From positions 1 through 64,000 of the forward strand of contig JAPPLM010000042.1 of assembly GCA_028874195.1 (NCBI GenBank): 64,000 bases of DNA, given 5' to 3'. This stretch comes from Chloroflexota bacterium (GTDB lineage Bacteria > Chloroflexota > UBA11872 > VXOZ01). The translations under genes and the position numbers were made by a program. The notes below the pieces were generated by a model, which did no database searches, was not told the DNA's origin, and saw only the letters and a list, made by a program, of their open reading frames with translations. Below, piece by piece: positions 36,740-45,017 of this stretch; within the stretch, counting starts at the first letter, position 1, and each line of letters starts with the position of its first letter.

Positions 36740-36987
36740 CACAGGCTTAAATATTACGAATTGCTGTGAACAAGCACGGCGTTTGACAACTTGCGGCCTC
36801 GGACAGACTTACGAATTGGAGCAAGCATTGTACCATAACGTTCGATTAGACCTTCGGGTGCCCTCGCCGGGCGACCGGCTAGGCTGATTTCCGAGGCAGA
36901 ATGCCTGTGGTTCAATTGCCTGCGACCCATTCCACTATCCCCAAGACCCCGCGCTACACCACCACCCGGCGCGGGGTCTGTCTTTTT
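36740..36987 (+). ncRNA. Candidate structured non-coding RNA, ~245 nt, unknown class
   Basis: Between a strong extended -10 and a strong terminator there is no credible protein. CACAGGC (36740-36746) pairs with GCCTGTG (36903-36909); inside it GCCTCGGA (36796-36803) pairs with TCCGAGGC (36890-36897). Small hairpins include ACC-TTCG-GGT (36850-36859) and GCCGG-GCGA-CCGGC (36866-36879), both with stable tetraloops. I checked for tmRNA, SRP, RNase P and 6S hallmarks and did not recognise them, although the nested stem-bubble-stem layout loosely recalls 6S RNA. Confidence 0.45.
36944..36986 (+). terminator. Rho-independent terminator
   Basis: Perfect 11-bp stem AGACCCCGCGC (36944-36954) / GCGCGGGGTCT (36969-36979), a 14-base loop, then TCTTTTT. 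It acts on + strand transcripts, for which the only source nearby is the promoter at 36727. Confidence 0.85.
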
Positions 36988-37324
36988 CAGACGATTGCGC
37001 GCATGGTCGGCTCTACGTAGCAAAGCGTTGGTGAGAGTGTGCTTGGCAGCGAGCACCGTAAAGACGGAGAAGGGTCTACCTGCGGCAGCAGAGCCGCAAG
37101 ATTCTCACCATCTTACCCCGTGCGAGCTTGAGAAACGATGAGAAGGGTTGCCGATACCCGAAGATACGGACGATTGCCAGCTACCAGAGGAAAAGCTAGC
37201 CCCTCATTCTACAGGATCGGCCAGCCACGCACGGAAGAGGGGCAGGCAGAGGCCGCAAGAGCGGCGAACTCCCGCGAGAAAGCTGGGAGTTATGGGGACT
37301 ACACGTCTAATAGGTCGAGCAGGG

Positions 37325-37396
37325 TGGACCGAGGGGGATTTGAACCCCCGACTTCTGCGATGCGAACGCAGCGCTCTCCCACTGAGCTACCGGCCC
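37325..37396 (-). tRNA. tRNA-Ala (CGC anticodon)
   Basis: A cloverleaf can be drawn: acceptor GGGCCGG/TCGGTCC with two G-U pairs, D-arm GCTC...GAGC, anticodon stem CTGCG/CGCAG with loop TTCGCAT (anticodon CGC), T-arm GGGGG-TTCAAAT-CCCCC. The discriminator is A. The CCA end is not encoded (the next bases are CCC). It reads GCG codons. Confidence 0.93.
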
Positions 37397-37419
37397 AAAG
37401 CGTGGTCTGGCTGATTGTG

Positions 37420-37677
37420 CTAGCCGAGCGGAACCACGATGGCGCGCTTGGATTCGCGGCCGAAGGTCTCGAACTTGACGACGCCGTCCACCATGGCAAA
37501 GAGCGTGTGGTCCTTGCCGATGCCGACGTTTTCACCGGGGCTGATGGGCGTGCCGCGCTGGCGCACCAGGATGTTACCCGCACGCACGAACTGCCCATCG
37601 GTGCGCTTGACGCCGAGCCGCCTGCCGGCGCTATCGCGTCCGTTGCGGCTGCTGCCGCCGGCTTTTTTTTGTGCCAT
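37420..37677 (-). CDS. rpmA: 50S ribosomal protein L27
   Basis: 85 residues, complete: [18 protein letters not shown] with the conserved N-terminus, [12 protein letters not shown], and the end of the barrel [11 protein letters not shown]. No cleavable N-terminal extension is present. It follows rplU by 76 bp in the usual rplU-rpmA order. Confidence 0.97.
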   Translation of the reverse strand: MAQKKAGGSSRNGRDSAGRRLGVKRTDGQFVRAGNILVRQRGTPISPGENVGIGKDHTLFAMVDGVVKFETFGRESKRAIVVPLG

Positions 37678-37753
37678 ATTCCCTAGTGGCTCCTCATTCT
37701 ACTTTGGCGCGCTCGTTGGAGCGCAAGCGAGATCTGTTCAAGTCTAGCTGTGT

Positions 37754-38065
37754 TTAGGTTTCAATGGAATCTATCTCGAGCACCGTGTGCGTCTGGCGGT
37801 GACCTGAGAGGTGCCGGTAGCGGTTCTTGCGCTTGTACTTGAGCACGAGCACCTTGCTGTCCTTCTCTTCACGAACCACCTGGGCGCGTACGCTTGCCCC
37901 ATCGATCACCGGCGTACCGACGGTAACGCCATCGTCCGTGGAGGTCAGCAGGACAGAATCGAGCGAAATCTCGCTGCCCGGCTCTGCGTCCAGTCTTTCA
38001 ACCGCGATCCGGTCGCCGGGGCTGACGCGGTATTGCTTCCCGGCTATTTCTACAACTGCGAACAC
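37754..38065 (-). CDS. rplU: 50S ribosomal protein L21
   Basis: About 103 residues: VFAVVEIAGKQYRVSPGD, VLLTSTDDGVTVGTP, KYKRKNRYRHLSGHRQTHT. GTG 38065 is preferred because GAGGG precedes it at good spacing and the protein then begins as in homologues; an ATG at 38080 is in frame. First gene of the ribosomal pair. Confidence 0.95.
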   Translation of the reverse strand: MFAVVEIAGKQYRVSPGDRIAVERLDAEPGSEISLDSVLLTSTDDGVTVGTPVIDGASVRAQVVREEKDSKVLVLKYKRKNRYRHLSGHRQTHTVLEIDSIET

Positions 38066-38231
38066 GGTGTCCCTCAACATTCACTTTAACTTGCGCTTAC
38101 GAAGACCCTAACAGCATAATTCAGAGCGCACAAACCCAGAGGCCCGTACAGCCCTGCATTGCTTAGCATAGCAATGGGGAGGCGGCAATGTCAACGTCAC
38201 AAGTAGGTTGGTCGCCCAGTGGCAGGACTTT

Positions 38232-39371
38232 CTACCGCGATTCAGGAAGTGGATGATGCAGCGACTGCAGTTTGCCCGGATCGAGCGTGACGCCAAGGCC
38301 GGGGCCGTTTGGCACGCGCAAGAAGCCGTTGTCCCACTCCCACGGCTCGTGAAGCACGTCGTCCGTGTACATGCGCGGCCCGATGAGGTCCGAAGGCCAG
38401 TCGACGCGCCACGATGAAGCGGCGAGTGCCAGTTGCGCGGCCGTGCCGACGCCAAGCTCCACCGTGCTGCCGAGCAGCGCGTGCAGTCCGGCGGCCTCAG
38501 CAACCGCGATAACCTTCTTGGCGCGATAGATGCCGCCACAGCCTACGGTTGACACGTTGAATACGTCCATTGCCTCGTGGCGCACCAGTGCGAGGGCGTA
38601 TTCCTGCGTGCCTACGTGCTCGATGATGGGCGTGTCTACTGCCTCGCGCACCTGCGCCATGCCGGTGACATTCTCTTTATCGATGGGTGTCTCCACCCCG
38701 GCAAGGTTATATTTTTCCAGGCGGCGAATAAAAGCAATCGCCTCATCGACGTTCCAGGCCGCGTTCGCATCAAGCTTTAGATTTAGGTCGTTGCCGCCGA
38801 TTGCGCGGAATAGCTTAATGCGTTCTTCGTCCAGGTCAATGTCGCGGCCGACCTTGAACTTGAAAGCGTCGAAACCCTGCGCCAGTTTTTCCTCGATTTC
38901 GGGCGCCATGGCTTCAGGCTCGCGGATGTAGGCGACCCAGGAGACCCAAATCTTCTCGCGCAGGCGACCGCCGGCCAATGCAGTGGCGGATGCGCCGTAG
39001 GCCTTGCCGGCAATGTCGTAGCAGGCAGTGTCTATCGCGCAGTTCACAAGTCCGCCTTGATCCACTTCCAACGTAAGCCGTTCCAGGTCGGTCGGGTTGC
39101 GGCCTACCAAAACGGAGTTAAGCTTCTGCGTCACGTTATCTAAATCCATCGGAGAGCCGTCAACGAGACGCGCGCCTGGTTCGATGTCGGAGATCTCACC
39201 AAGGCCAACGATGCCGGCATCGGTCTCTACCTCAAGGATGTAGAAATAGGAAAGCGTAACAGTAGGGGCATCAAGGATTCCCCGGCCTTCCTGACCGCCC
39301 GATGTGAGAGTGCCGTATTGCCGAGCCACCGCTACCGGATGAACTCTAACGTCCACAATTTTCACGGACAT
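38232..39371 (-). CDS. Enolase-superfamily enzyme, MLE-like
   Basis: A 379-residue TIM-barrel enzyme of the mandelate racemase/muconate lactonizing superfamily. It has FKFKVG (Lys171, Lys173), metal ligands Asp201 (KLDANAAW), Glu227 (VETPID) and Glu251 (IEHVGT). The position where muconate-lactonizing enzymes carry a second lysine reads FNVSTVGCGG, so that Lys is missing and the reaction may differ. It is 12 bp downstream of a CehA-type hydrolase and in the same set as another superfamily member. Confidence 0.85.
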   Translation of the reverse strand: MSVKIVDVRVHPVAVARQYGTLTSGGQEGRGILDAPTVTLSYFYILEVETDAGIVGLGEISDIEPGARLVDGSPMDLDNVTQKLNSVLVGRNPTDLERLTLEVDQGGLVNCAIDTACYDIAGKAYGASATALAGGRLREKIWVSWVAYIREPEAMAPEIEEKLAQGFDAFKFKVGRDIDLDEERIKLFRAIGGNDLNLKLDANAAWNVDEAIAFIRRLEKYNLAGVETPIDKENVTGMAQVREAVDTPIIEHVGTQEYALALVRHEAMDVFNVSTVGCGGIYRAKKVIAVAEAAGLHALLGSTVELGVGTAAQLALAASSWRVDWPSDLIGPRMYTDDVLHEPWEWDNGFLRVPNGPGLGVTLDPGKLQSLHHPLPESR

Positions 39372-39382
39372 TCCTCCTCGTT

Positions 39383-40279
39383 CTATTCGTCCCCTTCAAG
39401 CCAGATCGGATTGCTCCATGCCCGGCGTCCTTGAAAGTCGACGCACTCCAAACGCACGTACGTGTGCTCGTTCCGCAGATCATAGTGGGCGGATGAGATC
39501 GGATCCCCCTGCGGAGATCTGATCGCTCTCCCATGTGATCGTTCCGACATGAATGCAATGGTGCGCACGGGAGAGGTTTCGGCCGATGCCACGCCGTTCT
39601 CAATACGAAAGTCATGGATTTCCGGTCCCTGGGACGCATAGAAGTCACCACCTGCGATCGCGGCCAAGATTGCATCCGGTGCGCACTCCGCGGCTTTCGC
39701 CATCACCCAGCCGCCGCCAGCGTCAGGCAGTTTCCAATGGGTGTCGTCCACGGCCAGGCCCAGGAGCGGCCGCTTGCGGTCAAGCAGGCCGTCCCAGAGA
39801 TAGGTGCTATCGCCCTTGTTGATGCTGACGTCCGTCCCGTAATTGAAGACTTCCAAGCCGGTAGCGCCTTCCAGGTGCGTGAGATCGGTGGTGACGTGTC
39901 CCAGCCAGTAGGGATGGGCCAGCACCGCCAGTCCGCCGTCCGCGCGGATAGCGTCGATTGCGCCTTGTGCGTCCAGGTCGGGCGGCTGTACGTGCATGTC
40001 ACGCAGGCCGAGTCCGACGATGTGGTAGCCGCCGCCGGCGCGCGCGTCATCACCGTTAAGTTCCATCCCCGGGATTAGCACAGGGCTGGGATTCGGCGGC
40101 GTCTCAAAGAGGGTGAGCGTGCGATGGTCGGTTATCGAGAGAAAGTCATAGCCTGTAGTCCAGTACCAAAGACACACCATCTCCGGAGAATACAGACCGT
40201 CTGAATTCGTCGAATGGGTGTGGAGGTTGCCCTTGTACCAGTTGCCGGGCTTTTGAAATACCGTCATCGGCTTGAACAC
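39383..40279 (-). CDS. CehA/McbA-family PHP metallohydrolase
   Basis: A 298-residue PHP-fold hydrolase: GNLHTHSTNSDG, LSITDHRT, PGMELNG, AVLAHPYW and the late DDTH. CehA/McbA-type members hydrolyse carbamate or ester bonds; others are uncharacterised. Position between two acid-sugar-type enolase enzymes suggests a catabolic set. An alternative start is five codons in. Confidence 0.82.
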   Translation of the reverse strand: MFKPMTVFQKPGNWYKGNLHTHSTNSDGLYSPEMVCLWYWTTGYDFLSITDHRTLTLFETPPNPSPVLIPGMELNGDDARAGGGYHIVGLGLRDMHVQPPDLDAQGAIDAIRADGGLAVLAHPYWLGHVTTDLTHLEGATGLEVFNYGTDVSINKGDSTYLWDGLLDRKRPLLGLAVDDTHWKLPDAGGGWVMAKAAECAPDAILAAIAGGDFYASQGPEIHDFRIENGVASAETSPVRTIAFMSERSHGRAIRSPQGDPISSAHYDLRNEHTYVRLECVDFQGRRAWSNPIWLEGDE

Positions 40280-40424
40280 TCGCTTTCTCGCCGTTTGGGG
40301 CGTCGGTGTGGCTGGCAGTTGTCCTCCCTATTCTAACGTATCGCTGCTGGCGCTCAAACACCGGACTAGGGGAGTGTCCTGCCGCTGGGAAGAGACGATT
40401 AGCCGAAATCTTGCCGTGTTGTCG

Positions 40425-40450
40425 GTAGGGGCGGTTCGCGAACCGCTCCT
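40425..40450. repeat. Short palindromic repeat
   Basis: GCGGTTCGCGAACCGC at 40431-40446 is a perfect 16-bp palindrome in the 200-bp gap between two - strand genes, with purine-rich GGGG/CTCCTCC flanks. REP-like elements of this sequence type are common in related metagenomic genomes (recollection). No T-run follows, so it is not a clear terminator. Confidence 0.4.
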
Positions 40451-40478
40451 CCTGAAACGCACGTATGCTGTGGCCGTT

Positions 40479-41558
40479 CTATGAGACACGATATTCGGCT
40501 AAGGCCTCTTCATTGAGCGTTATGCCAAAGCCCGGTCTATCCGGCGGCGCGAGCATGCCGTCCGCATCCAATACGAGGGTCTCCTCAAATGTCTTGCCCC
40601 ACATCGGGTCTACAGTATCGCGGTAGTACTCGAGAATGAGCCCATTGGGGATGCCGGTAACGAGGTGGATATGAATATCTTGCGAACCGTGGGGGGCAAT
40701 CACCAGGTCGTGGGCGGCGGCAAGCGCGGCGATGCGGCGAAACTCCGTGACGCCGCCGCAGATGTTGGCATCGGCGTTGAGGATGCTCGCCGCTTGGTGT
40801 TGAATGAGGTCGCGAAAGCCATAGCGCGTGTATTCGTTCTCGCCGGTGGCAATAGGGATGCTGGTCGCCTGGGCCACACGTGCGCAGCCTGCGTAGTCGT
40901 CAGCTCCGACGGGTTCCTCGAACCAGTAGATGTCGTACTTCTCCATCTGCGCCGCAATGCGGATGGCTTCGTGGGCCGGATAGGCATTATTCGCATCCAC
41001 CATCACGGCCACGTCGGCGCCGACAGTCTCACGCACGACGCGCACGCGTTCAACGTCCTCACCGATAGGCACGCCGCCAATCTTCATCTTTACCGCTTTC
41101 GCGCCCATCCGCAGGTTCTCTTCCATTTCTTCGGCTAGCTCTTTGAGTCCCTTTCCTTCCTCGTAGTAGCCGCCCGCGATGTATACGGGAATGCGCTCGG
41201 CGTAGCCGCCAAGCAATTGGTGCACAGACTTGCCGGTCGCTTTACCGAGGAGATCCCAGAGGGCAATGTCGATGGTTGAAATCGTGCGGGTTTCTGTGCC
41301 GCGCCTTCCCACGAGTTTTGGCACCCACAGGGCGTGCCAGAGCCGCTCCACGTTGCAAGGGTCTTCACCAATGAGCAGCGGCGTGAACTGCTCCAGGAGC
41401 GAGGGGTTTACCCCGCCCAGTCCCAGACCGACCAGCCCTGCATCGGTTTCAATCTCCACCACGGATAGCGTGACGTCGGTGTAGGTGAACATGCCGTTGC
41501 GGATGGGTTTCCGGCGGGGCCATTGATACTGACGATGGGAAATGTCGGTGATTCTCAT
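40479..41558 (-). CDS. Enolase-superfamily acid-sugar dehydratase-like enzyme (MR type)
   Basis: 359 residues with the mandelate-racemase-type active site: Lys157/Lys159 (KMKIG), metal ligands Asp188 (MVDANNAY), Glu214 (WFEEPV), Glu240 (GENEYTRYG), and the Asp263/His290 dyad (NADANICGG, IAPHGSQDIH). This pattern fits acid-sugar dehydratases. Substrate not readable. It probably acts with the hydrolase and the second enolase enzyme downstream. Confidence 0.88.
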   Translation of the reverse strand: MRITDISHRQYQWPRRKPIRNGMFTYTDVTLSVVEIETDAGLVGLGLGGVNPSLLEQFTPLLIGEDPCNVERLWHALWVPKLVGRRGTETRTISTIDIALWDLLGKATGKSVHQLLGGYAERIPVYIAGGYYEEGKGLKELAEEMEENLRMGAKAVKMKIGGVPIGEDVERVRVVRETVGADVAVMVDANNAYPAHEAIRIAAQMEKYDIYWFEEPVGADDYAGCARVAQATSIPIATGENEYTRYGFRDLIQHQAASILNADANICGGVTEFRRIAALAAAHDLVIAPHGSQDIHIHLVTGIPNGLILEYYRDTVDPMWGKTFEETLVLDADGMLAPPDRPGFGITLNEEALAEYRVS

Positions 41559-41644
41559 GATCCGTCCTTTGCCTCGTCTCAGATAGTTGGTTGACGGGTG
41601 TTGCCCAAGGATACCTACGCGTCTCCACTCAAAAGCTGATCTTG

Positions 41645-43045
41645 CTAATAGGCCGGTTGCCTGAAGACGGCAATGATGGTGCGCAGCAGAATGCGAATAT
41701 CGAAGAATATCGACCAGTTCTCGATGTAGTAAAGGTCATATTGCGTACGTTGATCGATGGGTACGTCACCCCGCAAGCCATTTACCTGCGCCCAGCCGGT
41801 CATCCCAGCCTTTTCGCGGTGACGCTCCATGTACCGCGGTATTTCCGTGCTAAATTGCCTGACGTACTGGGGCTGTTCCGCGCGCGGACCGACCAGACTC
41901 ATATGGCCGGCCAGCACGTTGATAAGGTTGGGCAATTCATCTATTGAGAATCGCCTGAGGAACTTGCCGAGCCGGGTGCGCCGCGGGTCGTTTGGCACGG
42001 TCCAATCACGGTTGTCACTGCCGGTATCGTCGTCTACCATAGTGCGAAACTTGATGATCGGGAAGGCTCTGCCGTCGCGCCCCACGCGCTCCTGGATGAA
42101 GAAGGTAGGGCCGACCGAGTCTAGTCGAATCAAGAGAGCGACGAGCAGCAACGGACCGGACAGGACGACTAACGTAAAGGCAGCGACAATGACATCCAGC
42201 GAGCGTTTTGCCACGCGATGCCACCCTGCGAGGCGGGGTTCTTTTACCGTCAGCAGCGGGAGGCCGGAGATTTCATCCACTTGCACTGTGCTCACCAGGA
42301 ACTGGAAGAGATCGGGATGCACGCGTATGTGGACATTCTCTGTGGGACAGAGGTCCAGGATGCGGAGAAGCTCTTCGGTGTTGAGCGTAGGCAACGTGAT
42401 GATTACCTCTCGCACGTCATACTGCCAGATTACGCTGGGCAGTAAACTTACCTTGCCAAGCAAGGGGTAACGCAAGGGAAGCAGGGAGGCATCGGGGTGG
42501 TCGTCCAGGATGCCTACTACTTCATAACCGAGTTGGGGGAGGCGCTTGAGATGCGCCTGCACAAGTTCGCTGCCAGCTCCATGCCCCACGATGACAGTGC
42601 GGACTGTTCCCATCTTCTTTTGATGCAGCACGCCGCGCGCCAGTGATAGGATTATACGCTCGAAGGTAAGGAGGAAGACGCTCAGGATCGCCGCATAGCC
42701 AACGAGCAGACGGGAATAGTCGAACCCTTCACGCCAGAAGAATGTGGCGACGCCAACGGTAACGACGGTCCCAAGAGCAACAGATGCAAGGATCTTGAGG
42801 AGAAGCTCTTCCGCAGGCACGTGGCGCTGCGGGCGGTAGAGTCCATTAATCATCATGGTGACCGTATAAACGACGGTCAGAAGAAACCACAGGCGATAGT
42901 ACATTGCAAAGCCGTGGGTTTCCTCCGGCGGCGGCCAGCCTAAACTAAATCGCACATAATAGGAAGTCACGACGGCGAGCCCGATTGCCAGCGCGTCGCA
43001 TACGAGCCAGAGTGGTATGAAGATGAGGTTTAGGTCTCTCTTCAA
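41645..43045 (-). CDS. Polyprenyl-phosphate phosphoglycosyltransferase (WcaJ/WbaP type)
   Basis: About 466 residues. Four N-terminal membrane helices, a Rossmann-like central region (GTVRTVIVGHGAGSELVQAHL) and the C-terminal catalytic domain (KRSLDVIVAAFTLVVLSGPLLL, FFIQERVGRDGR, FSIDELPNLINVLAGHMSLVGPRAE). It transfers a sugar phosphate to undecaprenyl phosphate and starts exopolysaccharide repeat-unit synthesis. TTG 43045 is chosen: the longer frame overlaps the upstream glycosyltransferase and has no family similarity there. Confidence 0.9.
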   Translation of the reverse strand: MKRDLNLIFIPLWLVCDALAIGLAVVTSYYVRFSLGWPPPEETHGFAMYYRLWFLLTVVYTVTMMINGLYRPQRHVPAEELLLKILASVALGTVVTVGVATFFWREGFDYSRLLVGYAAILSVFLLTFERIILSLARGVLHQKKMGTVRTVIVGHGAGSELVQAHLKRLPQLGYEVVGILDDHPDASLLPLRYPLLGKVSLLPSVIWQYDVREVIITLPTLNTEELLRILDLCPTENVHIRVHPDLFQFLVSTVQVDEISGLPLLTVKEPRLAGWHRVAKRSLDVIVAAFTLVVLSGPLLLVALLIRLDSVGPTFFIQERVGRDGRAFPIIKFRTMVDDDTGSDNRDWTVPNDPRRTRLGKFLRRFSIDELPNLINVLAGHMSLVGPRAEQPQYVRQFSTEIPRYMERHREKAGMTGWAQVNGLRGDVPIDQRTQYDLYYIENWSIFFDIRILLRTIIAVFRQPAY

Positions 43046-43065
43046 TGTCGTACTTCTCTTTCCCG

Positions 43066-43971
43066 CTAAAGAGCGGAGATTCGCGGGGCGTGGCGGGCGC
43101 CGCGTTGTGTCCACACTCGCAGCATTGCGGCGAGGCAGAAAAACCAGATCGCCGCAATGACGAGCACGTTCAAGATTCTTGGGTTGCGCGGCGCTTGGTG
43201 CTTGGCGTAGAAGACATGCATTGAGCGAAAAAACTCGAATGTCATGCGACCGGGACGCTGGCGGGCGCTCTCGCCCTTCATGTGACGTACCGTGACTCCC
43301 GGCCAATACCACACTTGCCATCCAGCTTGCTTGACTCGGAAACAGAGGTCAAGGTCTTCGCCGTACATGAAGAAGGTGTCATCCAACGGGCCGGCTTCAA
43401 CAAGCGCTTCCCGGCGGATGAACATGAAGGCCCCAACTACCGCGTCGATGGCATGGCATTCGTCAGGGTCGAGGTACGTGAGGTTATAGCCCGCAATGAC
43501 ACGGGAAGTGGGAAACCGCCGTGCCAGACCGCTCGCCTTCATGAGCGCGTTCCAGGGCGTTGGAAACGACCGGCGGCACGCCAGGTCCAAGCTCCCGTCG
43601 GCACGAATGAGCTTTGGCCCCACTATTCCCCAATGCGGGTGCGCTTCCATTACCGCATGGAGTTGTGAAAGCGCCGTTGGCGGGAGTTCCGTATCCGGGT
43701 TAAGCAAGAGAATGTAGCGGCCGCTGGCTTGGGCGAGCGCGAGGTTATTCCCCGCCGCGAAACCAATGTGCGGCGATCCCAGAATGCGCTTCACTCCTGG
43801 GAATTCGGACGCCACCATTGCGAGGGATTCGTCGGTGCCGTTATCCACTACGAATACCTCACATTGGTCTGCGAAGTCACTGGCATAGATCGACGTGAGG
43901 CACGTGCGCAGCAGCGCCAAGACGTTGTGCGTGACAACGATGATGGATAGTTTGATAGGAGCGGGATTCAT
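43066..43971 (-). CDS. GT2 glycosyltransferase, WbbL-like
   Basis: About 301 residues: LSIIVVTHNVLALLRTCL, VVDNGTDES, LNPDTELPP (DxD-type), MYGEDLDLCFRVKQAGW. A C-terminal hydrophobic helix (VLVIAAIWFFCLAAMLRVW) anchors it. This resembles rhamnosyl/galactofuranosyl-type transferases. ATG 43971 overlaps the previous stop as ATGA. Confidence 0.88.
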   Translation of the reverse strand: MNPAPIKLSIIVVTHNVLALLRTCLTSIYASDFADQCEVFVVDNGTDESLAMVASEFPGVKRILGSPHIGFAAGNNLALAQASGRYILLLNPDTELPPTALSQLHAVMEAHPHWGIVGPKLIRADGSLDLACRRSFPTPWNALMKASGLARRFPTSRVIAGYNLTYLDPDECHAIDAVVGAFMFIRREALVEAGPLDDTFFMYGEDLDLCFRVKQAGWQVWYWPGVTVRHMKGESARQRPGRMTFEFFRSMHVFYAKHQAPRNPRILNVLVIAAIWFFCLAAMLRVWTQRGARHAPRISAL

Positions 43972-45017
43972 TGGTTTCGCTGTCTGCGACAAAGTCGCCA
44001 CCAGACTCCAACCGGATAGCCAAGCATCTTTGCGATGTCGCCAACCACGCGGATGAACAAGATACTACTGAGCGAGGCAATGAGGCTCTTCTTATCGCGG
44101 GGCGCGGGCTCCGTGAGCACCCGAAGCAGCGGTTTGCGGGAGGCCGCGACTGCCGCCAAGGAAAGCATGACCCACCACAGGGGATTCTGCTTGCCGCGCC
44201 ACAACAGTACGGTCCCGAGAGTGTACGCAGTATAACGAAGAACGTGACGCTCCGGCCATAGGTTCGCTTTGCCGTCTCCCCGGGCATACCGGTAGTACTG
44301 CAAGAAGAACGCCCACAGATGCGGACGCGGACGAAAGCGCACGCTCGCCGCCGGCTGAAAGACAACGCGCGCGCCAACTTTCTTGCATTCAAGATCGAAG
44401 ACGACGTCTTCGCAATAGTCGAGCCACTCAGGATAGCCGCCCGCCTTCTCCCATAGTTCACGGCGGAACGCCACGGAGCGGCTTGACGCCAGGTATGACG
44501 CTTCACGCACCTCGCTAACCAGCGGAAGCGTTGCCGCGGCTAGGAGTTCTTCGAAGCGCGTGTGGGGGTCCGGGCGAGAGTATCCGCTTACCATGTCAAC
44601 TTCCGGGCGGTCTTCCAGCGGACGCACCAACTCGGCCAGCCAATAGCGAGGCAGAGAAACGCCGGCATCGGTCACGGCAATTATGTCGCCGGTGGCTGCG
44701 CCTATGGCGGCATTGCGCCCTTCCGCGATGTTGGCCTCTGGTAGTTCAAGCAGGACGACGCGGGGCTGGATTCCGGCCCCGTATCGCGTCGATACGCCGT
44801 ATCGGGTACGGGGCAGGCTTTGCGCCGGAATGACGGAGCGCTGCTGGTCCGCTGCAAACGCTCGCAATAAAGGCACGGTACCGTCGGATGACCCTCCGTC
44901 CGCGATGACGATCTCGTCCGGTGGGCGAATTTGCTTTTCAAGCGGAGTGAGCAGCGCGGGCAACGCTTCCTCTTCGTTTCTCACCGTAAAGATCAGAGAG
45001 ACCCTAGGCCTTGGCAT
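43968..45017 (-). CDS. GT2 glycosyltransferase with in-frame repeat insertion
   Basis: 349 residues. The GT2 core is VSLIFTVRNEEEALPAL, EIVIADGGSSDGT, NIAEGRNAAIGAATGDIIAVTDAG, YCEDVVFDLE, with C-terminal hydrophobic segments. Residues ~59-86 (from QRSVIPAQS to AGIQP) are not GT2 sequence: they are the translation of the palindromic element at 44765-44837. Flanking domain sequence resumes in frame, so the gene may still work, with a surface loop added between the second strand and the next helix. Confidence 0.85.
   Translation of the reverse strand: MPRPRVSLIFTVRNEEEALPALLTPLEKQIRPPDEIVIADGGSSDGTVPLLRAFAADQQRSVIPAQSLPRTRYGVSTRYGAGIQPRVVLLELPEANIAEGRNAAIGAATGDIIAVTDAGVSLPRYWLAELVRPLEDRPEVDMVSGYSRPDPHTRFEELLAAATLPLVSEVREASYLASSRSVAFRRELWEKAGGYPEWLDYCEDVVFDLECKKVGARVVFQPAASVRFRPRPHLWAFFLQYYRYARGDGKANLWPERHVLRYTAYTLGTVLLWRGKQNPLWWVMLSLAAVAASRKPLLRVLTEPAPRDKKSLIASLSSILFIRVVGDIAKMLGYPVGVWWRLCRRQRNQ
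44765..44837. repeat. Palindromic repeat inserted within a coding region
   Basis: ATTCCGGC (44770-44777) and GCCGGAAT (44824-44831) are inverted, with inner palindromes CCCCGTA/TACGGGG and GTATCG-CGT-CGATAC (44781-44795). Outer sequences CTGGATTCCGG and CCGGAATGACGGAG match, on the opposite strand, the hairpin inside the MITE at 18.1 kb (CTCCGTCATTCCGGC and GCCGGAATCCAG). Confidence 0.7.

Noticed and set aside
36740-36987. Assignment as 6S, tmRNA, SRP RNA or RNase P
   Set aside because: The expected core motifs were not found; only the stem-bubble-stem outline resembles 6S.
36754-37056. 100-codon - frame over the ncRNA candidate
   Set aside because: Composition driven by the GC-rich terminator; no family resemblance and a poor start.
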